A DNA stretch of 22,368 nt from the IMG/VR virus record IMGVR_UViG_3300027759_000462, positions 1 to 22,368 of that record; one strand, 5' to 3'. The notes below the pieces were generated by a model. That model searched no databases. It was not told where the DNA came from and was given only the letters and a program-made list of their open reading frames with translations. Shown here one piece after another: positions 7,287 through 13,441 of the stretch. Origin of the DNA: a virus. Numbering within the stretch: position 1 is the stretch's first letter; the number at the start of each line of letters is the position of its first letter. The translations under genes and the position numbers were made by a program.

Positions 7287-7561
7287 TGAGCACTAAAAAA
7301 TCAGCAAAGAAAATAGAACACAAAAGTTTGGTACATGTGTTGGAAGACTGTGTACTAGCCCTAGAGTCACAAGGTCAAACCGAACAGGACATTTTTAGTC
7401 TGGTCAACATGATCCTGCGTGGATTTATTGTGAATGGTGAACTCACAGACGAGTACCGTATGTTGGCCCAAAAGGCCATAGAGTTCCGTGAACGTGGACA
7501 TCCAGAAGATAGAGAGCGAACCATACTCACTGACACAAGTGGTAATCCACTGATGCGTTGA
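7286..7561 (+). CDS. 91-residue hypothetical protein
   Basis: Start ATG overlaps the GroES-like stop (TAATG) and has GAGGAG ahead of it. The first 12 residues are Lys/Ser rich. Residues about 14-75 look all-helical with charged surfaces (HVLEDCVLALESQGQTEQDIFSLVNMIL and DEYRMLAQKAIEFRE), ending in a polar tail. No domain was recognised. Position beside the cochaperonin gene does not by itself give a function. It ends 30 bases before a strong promoter, so it is likely the last gene of the HNH run. Confidence 0.75.
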   Translation: MSTKKSAKKIEHKSLVHVLEDCVLALESQGQTEQDIFSLVNMILRGFIVNGELTDEYRMLAQKAIEFRERGHPEDRERTILTDTSGNPLMR

Positions 7562-7591
7562 TGTTTTGGTAAAAATAATTTAGGATTTATG

Positions 7592-7620
7592 TTGACATAG
7601 CATAAATAAAAGTATACAAT
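7592..7620 (+). promoter_or_regulatory. Strong sigma70-like promoter
   Basis: TTGACA at 7592-7597 (perfect -35), a 17-base spacer, and TACAAT at 7615-7620 (-10, five of six). This is the best promoter in the window. Transcription would start near 7627. The spacer holds the TAAATAA junction motif (7603-7609), and the -10 lies inside the left arm of a large dyad. Confidence 0.75.
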
Positions 7621-7651
7621 AACTACATACAGCAAGTAGTTGTTGTATACT
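7611..7651. promoter_or_regulatory. 16-bp-arm dyad over the -10 box and start site
   Basis: Arms AGTATACAATAACTAC (7611-7626) and GTAGTTGTTGTATACT (7636-7651) are inverted copies matching at 15 of 16 pairs, around a 9-base spacer. The left arm contains the -10 box and the start falls in the spacer, so the transcript would not hold both arms; an operator for a dimeric repressor is more likely than an RNA hairpin. No repressor gene was identified in the window. Confidence 0.75.
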
Positions 7652-7670
7652 AAACCTAAAGGAAATAGAA

Positions 7671-7841
7671 ATGAAAGAAGAAATGAATTTAATAGCAGAT
7701 GTGTTAAGTGATTTACCATTAGATCCGCAAAATGATTTTGGTTACACAGTAGGAGACGAGTTACATGAAATGAACTACTACTTAAAAGAAATCATGGAAG
7801 CATTACAGAAGATTTACACTAGAATGCCAATACAAGAATAA
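7671..7841 (+). CDS. 56-residue acidic peptide
   Basis: A short gene with AAAGGAAATAG before ATG 7671, directly downstream of the strong promoter and dyad. The peptide (MKEEMNLIADVLSD...) is acidic, with one long C-terminal helix (ELHEMNYYLKEIMEALQKIY) that could be a coiled coil or partner-binding helix. Asp/Glu outnumber Lys/Arg, so direct DNA binding is unlikely; a small early protein that acts on a host target or works as an antirepressor would fit the location but is a guess. It stands alone: the next gene begins after 184 non-coding bases. Confidence 0.65.
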   Translation: MKEEMNLIADVLSDLPLDPQNDFGYTVGDELHEMNYYLKEIMEALQKIYTRMPIQE

Positions 7842-8025
7842 GGAGGCAGGCCCGAAAGGGCCGGCTTCAGATGAATATACTACTAAGTAGTATTAGAGCA
7901 GGGCAATCAAAAAAACTATACACTTTAAGCCATTTTTGTGTCATAGATATTTCCGGGGCCCAGGACTTGTGTGATACCGAGCAAGGCTCGAAATCGGTAT
8001 TCCTACTATAACACTGGAGATTGAA
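7842..8025 (+). other. 184-nt structured non-coding leader
   Basis: No gene fits here. Three inverted repeats stand in a row: a GC-rich hairpin at 7843-7868, an AT-rich dyad ATACTACT-A-AGTAGTAT at 7877-7893, and a stem ATACCGA/TCGGTAT at 7974-8000 that can alternatively form CGAGC/GCTCG (7978-7990), two mutually exclusive folds. Weak AAAAA/TTTTT pairing lies between. A TTG start with GGAG follows. The arrangement could be a regulatory leader for the replication operon, a small RNA, or a processing site. No tRNA or known riboswitch was recognised. Confidence 0.5.
7843..7868 (+). other. GC hairpin with GAAA tetraloop
   Basis: Core GGCCC-GAAA-GGGCC (7849-7862) is closed by a GNRA loop and extends outward to 7843-7868 with one A-G mismatch and one G-T pair. 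It lies two bases after the stop of the 56-residue gene. No T-tract follows, so it is not a typical intrinsic terminator; an RNA-stability or processing hairpin is possible. Confidence 0.65.
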
Positions 8026-8271
8026 TTGAAACCAACCGTAAGACAACAGGTAGAAACAAAGTTTTCTGGCTACGAAGAAGAACGTAGACAACGTGTGCGT
8101 GAAGAACAACGCCGTAAAGATCGTGAACATGCTGTATGGGTTGACAGCGATGATGCCCTGTTTGAGATTTTAAAGAATCCTGGCTTGGCTACACCGCCTA
8201 GCCAAAGACCCGCACCCACTGGCGCAGAATTATTAGAGATAATGATTCGTGAACGCAAGGACAAGAAATGA
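8026..8271 (+). CDS. 81-residue highly charged protein, TTG start
   Basis: There is no usable ATG; TTG at 8026 with GGAG seven bases before it fits. Residues 14-40 are a strongly charged helix (EEERRQRVREEQRRKDREH), then VDSDDALFEILKNPG and a Pro-rich stretch, then a final helix. Its stop overlaps the start of the primase-polymerase (ATGA), so it is the first gene of the replication operon. Basic helix plus location suggests a nucleic-acid-binding or replication accessory protein, but no family was recognised. Confidence 0.72.
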   Translation: MKPTVRQQVETKFSGYEEERRQRVREEQRRKDREHAVWVDSDDALFEILKNPGLATPPSQRPAPTGAELLEIMIRERKDKK

Positions 8272-9203
8272 ATTACATTGAACTGGAAGTTGTGCCGTCT
8301 TGGCGTTATTGTAATGTACGTGGCGGTGAAAAGGTTCCTTATCCTGCAGGCTGGCAACGAGATCCCAAACGCATACGAGATATAGAAAGTGCCAATGTGG
8401 GCCTATTACTGGGTCCTACCAGTGGTGGTTTGGTTGCATTAGACTTTGATGGCGCAACGGCATGGTCATGGTTTGAACAGCGTATTGGTTGTGCATTACC
8501 TGGCACAGTGATGTGGACAAGTGGCAAGGATTCGCGTTGCCAAATGGCATTTACGGTGCCTGAACAGTATTGGGATTATGTTCGCACACAAAAGATTACA
8601 AACACACGTGATGATATGATTGCTGAAGGTGAAGGCTTTGAGTTTCGTTGGACAGGATGCCAAAGTGTCGTGCCTCCTAGTGAACTGGCTGATGGTAGGC
8701 AATACACGTGGATTGCAAGTCCTACTCAAACAGACGTAGCTGAACTGCCAGATGAGATCTTGGCCTATTGGCTAACCCTGGGTGAAAATCGCACAGTCGT
8801 AAATACTAATCCAGTTGAAGACATTGATATTGACAGCATCAATGAAGACAAGTTTACTGAACTCACAGCAGTATTGGAACTGATCAGGCAACAGATTCCC
8901 ACACCTGATTACGATGTATGGATGCGTATTGCATTTGCCACAGCCAGTGAAGTGGGCAACAGCGTTGCTGCTGTGTTGTTGGCTACATTTTGGCCTGAAC
9001 GCATACGAGGTGAGTATGCAAGACTGCTGGCGTCAAGAGATCCCAGCCGCAGTCCTACCATAAAGAGTCTGATGTTTATGGCCACAGAACAACGCAGAAT
9101 ACAGCATGAAAAAAAACGAGCAGTATATCAACAACAGTTGGAAGAAATAAAGGAATTGGAAAGAATCATTAAGGAAAAGAAGAATGAAAAATCTAAGCAT
9201 TGA
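8268..9203 (+). CDS. Bifunctional primase-polymerase (AEP Prim-Pol)
   Basis: A 311-residue protein. Residues 44-61 give the Prim-Pol entry: VGLLLGPTSGGLVALDFD, with the catalytic metal ligands D59 and D61 in the DxD motif. The second motif, usually S-G-G-x-H, reads SGKDSRCQ (85-92), a His-less version that also occurs in cyanobacterial-type Prim-Pols. EGFEFRWTGCQSVVPPS (121-137) fits the third acidic block. About 185-285 (DYDVWMRIAFATAS) resembles the PriCT-2 domain. The enzyme makes primers and may extend DNA. It ends by overlapping the helicase gene by 20 bases, and the pair forms a split replisome core: in many phages and plasmids the two domains are fused. Start ATG has AAGGA. Confidence 0.82.
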   Translation: MNYIELEVVPSWRYCNVRGGEKVPYPAGWQRDPKRIRDIESANVGLLLGPTSGGLVALDFDGATAWSWFEQRIGCALPGTVMWTSGKDSRCQMAFTVPEQYWDYVRTQKITNTRDDMIAEGEGFEFRWTGCQSVVPPSELADGRQYTWIASPTQTDVAELPDEILAYWLTLGENRTVVNTNPVEDIDIDSINEDKFTELTAVLELIRQQIPTPDYDVWMRIAFATASEVGNSVAAVLLATFWPERIRGEYARLLASRDPSRSPTIKSLMFMATEQRRIQHEKKRAVYQQQLEEIKELERIIKEKKNEKSKH

Positions 9204-10509
9204 AGAACTAGAAGATCTACTGGATCAAAAACGACAGCAGGTGGCAACGGGTGCCATAATTTTTACTGAATTGACTTCAAAAGGTGCAGTAAAGAGCACA
9301 TTGGCCAATGCAGAAACCCTAATTGCACATTGCGGCATCACTATCAGACACAACGAAATGACCAAGGAAATAGAAATTGACATTCCTGGAGTCACAATAC
9401 ATGCAGATACTGCTATAAATGCCGCACGTGGTTACATACGCAGTTATGCACATCAACATGGTATGCCTGTGGGCGAACTGGATGCTTACATAGCAACCAT
9501 AGCCAATGCAAATGCATACCATCCGGTGCGTGATTGGATTGACGCACAGGAATGGGATGGTCGGGATAGACTGGGCGATTATTATGATACTATTGTGTGT
9601 GGAGCCAACAGTCAACAGATTGGAAATACCCTAAAAGAAACACTGATGCGTAAATGGGCACTTGCTCTAGTGGCCAGCTTGTATGAACCACAGTTCAGTA
9701 TGGAAGGTGTGTTGTGCTTGTATGGTAGACAGGGCATTGGCAAGACAAGTTGGGCATATGGCCTAATCCCAAAAGAGTACGGCAACAGATGGATCAAAGA
9801 TGCTGTGGCCCTGGATGTGGGCAACAAAGATTCAGTGATGAAAGCAGTGGGCACTTGGATCACTGAACTGGGCGAACTGGATAGTACATTTAAAAAGTCA
9901 GATCTTGAAGCACTCAAAGCCTGGATAACTGAAAAGCAAGATGTTATACGTCCGCCTTATGAACGCTCAGCCAACAAGTATGCTAGACGCACAGGCTTTT
10001 ATGCCACACTGAACACCTTGGAGTTTTTGAATGATGATGAGAATCGACGCTTTTGGGTGCTAGATGTGGATGCATTTAGATTTCCCCGATATGATCTGGC
10101 ACAGTTTTGGGCACAGGTCAAACGCCTGTATGATGTGGTGAGTCCTTTGTGCAAAGATCCTGAAAGCCGTACTGTGAATCAGGAATGGGGCTGGTTCCTT
10201 ACTCCTGAAGAACGTGATGTGTTACAACAGAGTCAGAACCCATTTAGAACTGTGGATCCTGTGATTGAAACACTAAGCAATCATATTGTTGCACCACAGC
10301 ATATGAAAACTGTGCGTGGTGAAAACTTGAACATAACTGAAATACTCAAGCGTTGTGGCATGGATCGTGTGAGCAAACGGGAAACCACAGCCGGTGGCAA
10401 ATGGTTACGTGAACAGGGTTTCCGTAGTGATAGACAGAAAAGATTCACAGTTGAGATAGTGGATCAGACCAAAACCCTGCCACATTTGAAGGTAGTTGAC
10501 AGCATTTAG
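9184..10509 (+). CDS. VirE/D5-like superfamily 3-type replicative helicase
   Basis: A 441-residue protein of the virulence-associated E family. Walker A GRQGIGKT at 181-188; Walker B-like TWITELGELD at 224-233; then the family signature DVIRPPYER and LNDDENRRFWVLDV (282-295), with the Arg pair a likely sensor/finger. The N-terminal 110 residues are a separate domain holding no motif I recognise. The family provides ATP-driven DNA unwinding beside a Prim-Pol. The start has AAGGAAAAGAAG ahead of it and lies in the 3' end of the primase gene. Its stop is seven bases before the first copy of a short repeat array that looks like a replication origin, which supports the initiator-helicase role. Confidence 0.88.
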   Translation: MKNLSIEELEDLLDQKRQQVATGAIIFTELTSKGAVKSTLANAETLIAHCGITIRHNEMTKEIEIDIPGVTIHADTAINAARGYIRSYAHQHGMPVGELDAYIATIANANAYHPVRDWIDAQEWDGRDRLGDYYDTIVCGANSQQIGNTLKETLMRKWALALVASLYEPQFSMEGVLCLYGRQGIGKTSWAYGLIPKEYGNRWIKDAVALDVGNKDSVMKAVGTWITELGELDSTFKKSDLEALKAWITEKQDVIRPPYERSANKYARRTGFYATLNTLEFLNDDENRRFWVLDVDAFRFPRYDLAQFWAQVKRLYDVVSPLCKDPESRTVNQEWGWFLTPEERDVLQQSQNPFRTVDPVIETLSNHIVAPQHMKTVRGENLNITEILKRCGMDRVSKRETTAGGKWLREQGFRSDRQKRFTVEIVDQTKTLPHLKVVDSI

Positions 10510-10515
10510 AGCAGG

Positions 10516-10610
10516 TGCGACTATGTAGATAGTCGCAAAAGTGACATAGTCGCGGGGGATAGTTCCTGGTTTGAGCTATAGCTGCTGGAAGAATGCGACT
10601 ATGCGACTAT
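10516..10610. repeat. Five GCGACTAT iteron-like repeats
   Basis: Copies: + at 10517-10524, - at 10529-10536, - at 10546-10553, + at 10595-10602, + at 10603-10610. The first two are arms of a hairpin (TGCGACTAT / ATAGTCGCA with a 4-base loop). The last two are a head-to-tail pair, TGCGACTATGCGACTAT. Four of the five extend to the 9-mer TGCGACTAT. Confidence 0.9.
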
Positions 10611-10669
10611 CTTGTTATATATATAATATAATAATAATAATATTTTTTATATATATATAGCAAGATAGT
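10606..10669. repeat. 20-bp inverted repeat bracketing an A/T block
   Basis: Arms 10606-10625 and 10650-10669 match at 19 of 20 pairs (the odd pair is T-G). The 24-base loop is all A/T. This could extrude as a cruciform. The left arm begins inside the last GCGACTAT copy. Just after it, ATAGTATCT (10665-10673) and AGATACTAT (10714-10722) form another 9-bp inverted pair across the start of the next gene. Confidence 0.85.
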
Positions 10670-10675
10670 ATCTTT

Positions 10676-11008
10676 GTGGTAGATGGTAGCCGCACCGTAA
10701 ATACCCACATGAGAGATACTATTACCATACGCGGACGCACATACCTGGTCCAAGAGCTACTTAAACAAGTGTCAAAGAGTTCAGTAACCAATTTGAGAAC
10801 TGGCAGAACCAATCGCGGCGCTAGAGCGCCTACCAAATATTCGATAGAAGAACGACGTTGGCAAGCTGCGGCTACCATTGCAGAAATTATTGAACGTTAC
10901 AAATTAAAAGAAATACAGGCCCGTAGCATACAATGGAAAGCCAAACAGATCCTAACGCTTGTGGATGTGCCAAGCCCGCTCACGGAAAAGGATTCAGAAC
11001 ATAAATAA
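10676..11008 (+). CDS. Basic 110-residue hypothetical protein, start uncertain
   Basis: First gene after the origin-like region. The longest reading uses GTG 10676; ATG 10709 would give 99 residues. Neither has a clear ribosome site. The protein is basic (RGRTYLVQELLKQ, NLRTGRTNRGARAP) with a helical C-terminal half (EERRWQAAATIAEIIERYKLKEIQARSIQWKAKQIL), which would suit DNA or RNA binding. No family was recognised. Its last seven bases are TAAATAA, the junction motif, and the next ATG is four bases on. It is the opening gene of the packaging/head run, so a regulator or a terminase helper are possible. Confidence 0.62.
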   Translation: MVDGSRTVNTHMRDTITIRGRTYLVQELLKQVSKSSVTNLRTGRTNRGARAPTKYSIEERRWQAAATIAEIIERYKLKEIQARSIQWKAKQILTLVDVPSPLTEKDSEHK

Positions 11009-11015
11009 ACATATG
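11002..11015 (+). promoter_or_regulatory. TAAATAAACATATG junction block, copy 1
   Basis: This 14-mer, ending in the start codon, recurs exactly at 13272-13285. It lacks a well-placed Shine-Dalgarno (AAGG is about 21 bases upstream). CATAAATA resembles T4/cyanophage late promoter cores, but an AU-rich translation leader is equally possible. Confidence 0.45.
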
Positions 11016-11369
11016 GAACAAGCAAAGAAACGATACCAAACCAAAGCTCCAAGTCGTGGTGGTGCAAGGTCAGGCGCTGGCCGACCCAAAGGCAGCACTA
11101 ATAAGATCACCATGGACACCTTGTTGCAAAACCTTGATGTGCAGCTTGGGCGTAGCTATGCCGAACAGATAGCCATCAACTACACCACGGCCATTGACCG
11201 TGCAGACTGGTCCGGAGTGAGAGACTATGATCGTGTGTTGTTGGGCAAGGTTGTGGCAGACAAGCTGGAAGTTGAGTCAACCAACAGTGAAGATGCAGTC
11301 GCCGCCAAAGCTGAAGCTTTCGCAGCGGCCCTGACAGCATTGACACAGGTTGCCAGGACTGCTAAATAA
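11013..11369 (+). CDS. Candidate terminase small subunit
   Basis: 118 residues from ATG 11013; an in-frame ATG at 10959 would start inside the previous gene and is not favoured. Near the N-terminus is GGARSGAGRPKGSTNK (16-31), an AT-hook-like, Gly/Arg/Lys segment common at the start of phage small terminase subunits and related proteins. Helical segments follow (DTLLQNLDVQLGRSYAEQIAINYTTAI, VRDYDRVLLGKVVADKL) and an Ala-rich tail. It is the first product in the packaging run, but about 4.8 kb from TerL, so the role is inferred from motif and size only. The small subunit would bind the packaging site and start cutting by TerL. Confidence 0.5.
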   Translation: MEQAKKRYQTKAPSRGGARSGAGRPKGSTNKITMDTLLQNLDVQLGRSYAEQIAINYTTAIDRADWSGVRDYDRVLLGKVVADKLEVESTNSEDAVAAKAEAFAAALTALTQVARTAK

Positions 11370-11392
11370 TCAATAACACAACGGAATCAGAT

Positions 11393-13261
11393 ATGGCCAC
11401 CAAACCCAAGAGCACAACACAAAAACTATCAGCAGCCAGTCAAACTGAAATGAAAAAGAATGCCACGGTGCGACCACCAACACCCACCGGTAATAGAGCA
11501 ACAGACAAACAGGCTGCCAACCAATTTGTAGCTGACTCAAGAAAGCAAACAGCTGATCGTGCAGCCGCAACCAAGGCAGCCACACTCCAACAGCAACAGT
11601 TAGATTACACCAGAGCCAATCCGTTACAAGGCACACGACCGCAGACAGCAGCAGCTAGAACACAAGTGGCACAGAGCCGTGCTCCTGCTGTGTCTCAGAC
11701 TGCAGGTCAACAGGCCAATGCCAAACGCATACAGGCTGAAGCAGCAGCTAGAACAGCTGCCCGACCCCAATCCGTACCTTACACAGGACCACAAGGACGT
11801 GATGCACAAGGTCGGCCCATCCAGGTGCCAGGACAAGCTCCAGCACCAGTTGGTAAACAAATGGGACCAGAATTTTTTCCTAAAGGACCTGGACCCATTG
11901 GCGGACCAGCTCCAGCACCACCAGGCATGGATACAATGCCAATGCCAGGCATGAACCCTATAGAAAACATGCCAGGCGGTGGAGGACCAACCCCAGAACA
12001 ACTTCGTGGCAAAATGGGCGGAATCAGACCAGGTGGACCAGGTGGTTTCAGACCAGGTATGTCGTTTGAAGAAATGAAACAACTGACGCCACCAGGTCAG
12101 GATCCAATGAGTTATTTTGGATTGCAAGGTCCAATGGGCGGAGCACCAGGAAATCCAGGCGCAACCGGCATCTACGGTACTGCCAAAGAGATGCCAATAT
12201 CAGATCCAGGACCAGAACAATATGCACCACCAGCACCACCAGTAACAAACTCTCCTATGCCAGAAGGTTATGGATCAACCTGGGAAGAATCATTGCCACG
12301 ACGTAATCAGCTGGCACAAGATTATCTAACCAGCAATCCTTATGATACCAACATGGGTGGCACACAAGACTTGTATAATCAATATGCGTTTTATAACACT
12401 AACTTAAATTATGGTACACCTGACCAACTTAAAAGTCCTGTGCAGAATTGGCAAGAATGGCTAAGTCAGAATCAAAATCCAGCCCCCACCCCCAGCCCTG
12501 ACATGTCAGGCTCTATTATAGCTTATCCTGGTAGACTCAATCCACAACAGCAACAACAGATACAAGCACAGACTGATTTCTTCGCTCAGACTTTGCAACC
12601 TACATATCAACAAGCTGTGTCAGGAGCACAAAACATGTACAATCAAAGTGCACCTGGCGTAACCAATTTAAATCCGCAACAACAACAGATACAAGCACAG
12701 ACTGATTTCTTTACTCAGACTCCACCAGGCGCAACCGGCATCTATGGTACTGCCAAAGAGATGCCAGTGCAGTTACCAATGAATATGGCCGACATGTATT
12801 CACAATTGGATTTTAACAATCCAGACTTACAAGCTGGTAAGGCCTATGTCAATCCGCAACAACAACAATTTGTTGACAATCAGCAGGCCGGCATATATGG
12901 CCAGTCTGCACCTGGACTTACTCCCGTTATGGGAGCCTCCAGTGGATTTATTCCAGGCATGAGTCAGCAACAATTTGATCAGGCATTCATGCCTGGTAAT
13001 CAACCCAACAACCTGGGTGCAGCCAATCAGCCAATGCAAAGCTATGGTCAACTGCTGTCGGGCAACACGCCCAATGCTGGATTGAATCCTCAGTTCAATA
13101 CCAACAGTTCACAACCTACAGGACAACTGCCTGGCAATGCTGGCAACTTTGGACAACAGCAACAGACCACACAGCAGGCCAATCCTGCACAGCCTAGCAA
13201 TTCTGGCAAGATGGGTGGCTCTGGTGGCCCAATGGGTCCAATCAACACATCAGCCCTGTAA
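11393..13261 (+). CDS. 622-residue Pro/Gln/Gly-rich protein with duplicated modules
   Basis: Start ATG with GGAA ahead of it. The N-terminus is basic, Ala/Gln-rich (to about 140). A long Pro/Gly/Met-rich part (about 140-300) resembles a collagen-like or linker sequence without strict Gly-x-y. From about 385 the QQQIQAQTDFF module appears, then YQQAVSGAQNMYNQSAPGVT, matching the protein at 1008-1739. A second copy of QQIQAQTDFF is joined to a second copy of PGATGIYGTAKEMP. Later parts are Gln/Asn rich. No enzyme motif was seen. Likely an elongated virion protein; its position between a candidate TerS and the small head-run genes is odd for an ejection protein. Low-complexity composition makes family assignment unsafe. 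Confidence 0.82.
   Translation: MATKPKSTTQKLSAASQTEMKKNATVRPPTPTGNRATDKQAANQFVADSRKQTADRAAATKAATLQQQQLDYTRANPLQGTRPQTAAARTQVAQSRAPAVSQTAGQQANAKRIQAEAAARTAARPQSVPYTGPQGRDAQGRPIQVPGQAPAPVGKQMGPEFFPKGPGPIGGPAPAPPGMDTMPMPGMNPIENMPGGGGPTPEQLRGKMGGIRPGGPGGFRPGMSFEEMKQLTPPGQDPMSYFGLQGPMGGAPGNPGATGIYGTAKEMPISDPGPEQYAPPAPPVTNSPMPEGYGSTWEESLPRRNQLAQDYLTSNPYDTNMGGTQDLYNQYAFYNTNLNYGTPDQLKSPVQNWQEWLSQNQNPAPTPSPDMSGSIIAYPGRLNPQQQQQIQAQTDFFAQTLQPTYQQAVSGAQNMYNQSAPGVTNLNPQQQQIQAQTDFFTQTPPGATGIYGTAKEMPVQLPMNMADMYSQLDFNNPDLQAGKAYVNPQQQQFVDNQQAGIYGQSAPGLTPVMGASSGFIPGMSQQQFDQAFMPGNQPNNLGAANQPMQSYGQLLSGNTPNAGLNPQFNTNSSQPTGQLPGNAGNFGQQQQTTQQANPAQPSNSGKMGGSGGPMGPINTSAL
12155..12766 (+). repeat. Repeat A: two 42-bp copies in the Pro/Gln-rich gene
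   Basis: Copies at 12155-12196 and 12725-12766 agree at 41 of 42 bases; both read PGATGIYGTAKEMP in frame. The one difference is third-position (TAC/TAT). Near-identity over a non-simple sequence means a recent duplication or gene conversion. Confidence 0.92.
12551..12721 (+). repeat. Repeat B: two 42-bp copies in the Pro/Gln-rich gene
   Basis: Copies at 12551-12592 and 12680-12721 agree at 40 of 42 bases and encode QQIQAQTDFF(A/T)QT. The second copy is followed three bases later by the second copy of repeat A, so 12680-12766 is a fusion of two segments found apart elsewhere in the gene. Confidence 0.92.
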
Positions 13262-13271
13262 TGCACAAAGG

Positions 13272-13285
13272 TAAATAAACATATG
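13272..13285 (+). promoter_or_regulatory. TAAATAAACATATG junction block, copy 2
   Basis: Exact copy of the 14-mer at 11002-11015, here in the 21-base gap before the 52-residue gene, ending in its ATG. AAAGG is 11 bases before the start, a long spacing. Function as late promoter core or AU-rich translation leader is not decided by the sequence. Confidence 0.45.
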
Positions 13286-13441
13286 ACAACCCAGCCCAAG
13301 ATGAAAGGTGTTTATAGATTGAACCCCACTAGGCAGGTTATGAAGCAGGGCAGTCAAGCGGCACGTCGAGCTGTGACAACAGATGTGCCCAGCTTTAAGA
13401 AAACAAAACGACCCAAACAGGGCAAAGGAACAACACGATGA
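13283..13441 (+). CDS. 52-residue basic protein
   Basis: Begins at the ATG of the second junction block and ends with TGA overlapping the next ATG (ATGA), which argues that it is real. The peptide (MTTQPKMKGVYRLNPTRQ...) is very basic, with about 14 Lys/Arg, and ends in a Lys/Gly-rich tail (KKTKRPKQGKG). It may bind nucleic acid or an acidic head protein. No family recognised. Confidence 0.68.
   Translation: MTTQPKMKGVYRLNPTRQVMKQGSQAARRAVTTDVPSFKKTKRPKQGKGTTR

Larger units (their letters stand above)
10510..10675. other. Candidate replication origin / AT-rich control region
   Basis: This 166-bp gap is the least coding part of the window. It holds five copies of GCGACTAT in both directions, a 10-bp palindrome AGCTATAGCT (10574-10583), and a nearly pure A/T block (10614-10659) flanked by 20-bp inverted arms. 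Initiator-type repeats beside an AT-rich unwinding block, next to primase and helicase genes, is the classic layout of a theta-type origin. It could instead be a control site for the rightward late operon. Sequence does not settle which. Confidence 0.6.

Noticed and set aside
7375-7719. Leftward 114-codon open frame over the promoter/dyad region
   Set aside because: It would run against a consensus rightward promoter and over two well-supported rightward genes; no ribosome site seen.
7843-7868. Intrinsic terminator
   Set aside because: The GC hairpin is strong but no T-tract follows within about 10 bases.
7974-8000. tRNA-like TCGAAATC loop
   Set aside because: No 5-bp T stem, acceptor stem or anticodon arm can be drawn; the segment forms simple stems instead.
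10620-10660. A sigma70 promoter in the A/T block
   Set aside because: Pure A/T sequence gives many chance -10 matches; no specific -35/-10 pair stands out.
10959-11012. ATG 10959 as start of the candidate TerS
   Set aside because: It lies inside the previous gene; ATG 11013 sits just after that gene's stop, in the same leader block as the 13283 gene.
11624-12127. Leftward 167-codon open frame opposite the 622-residue gene
   Set aside because: Trp/Cys/Ser-rich, composition typical of the reverse of Gln/Pro-rich codons; no start signal.
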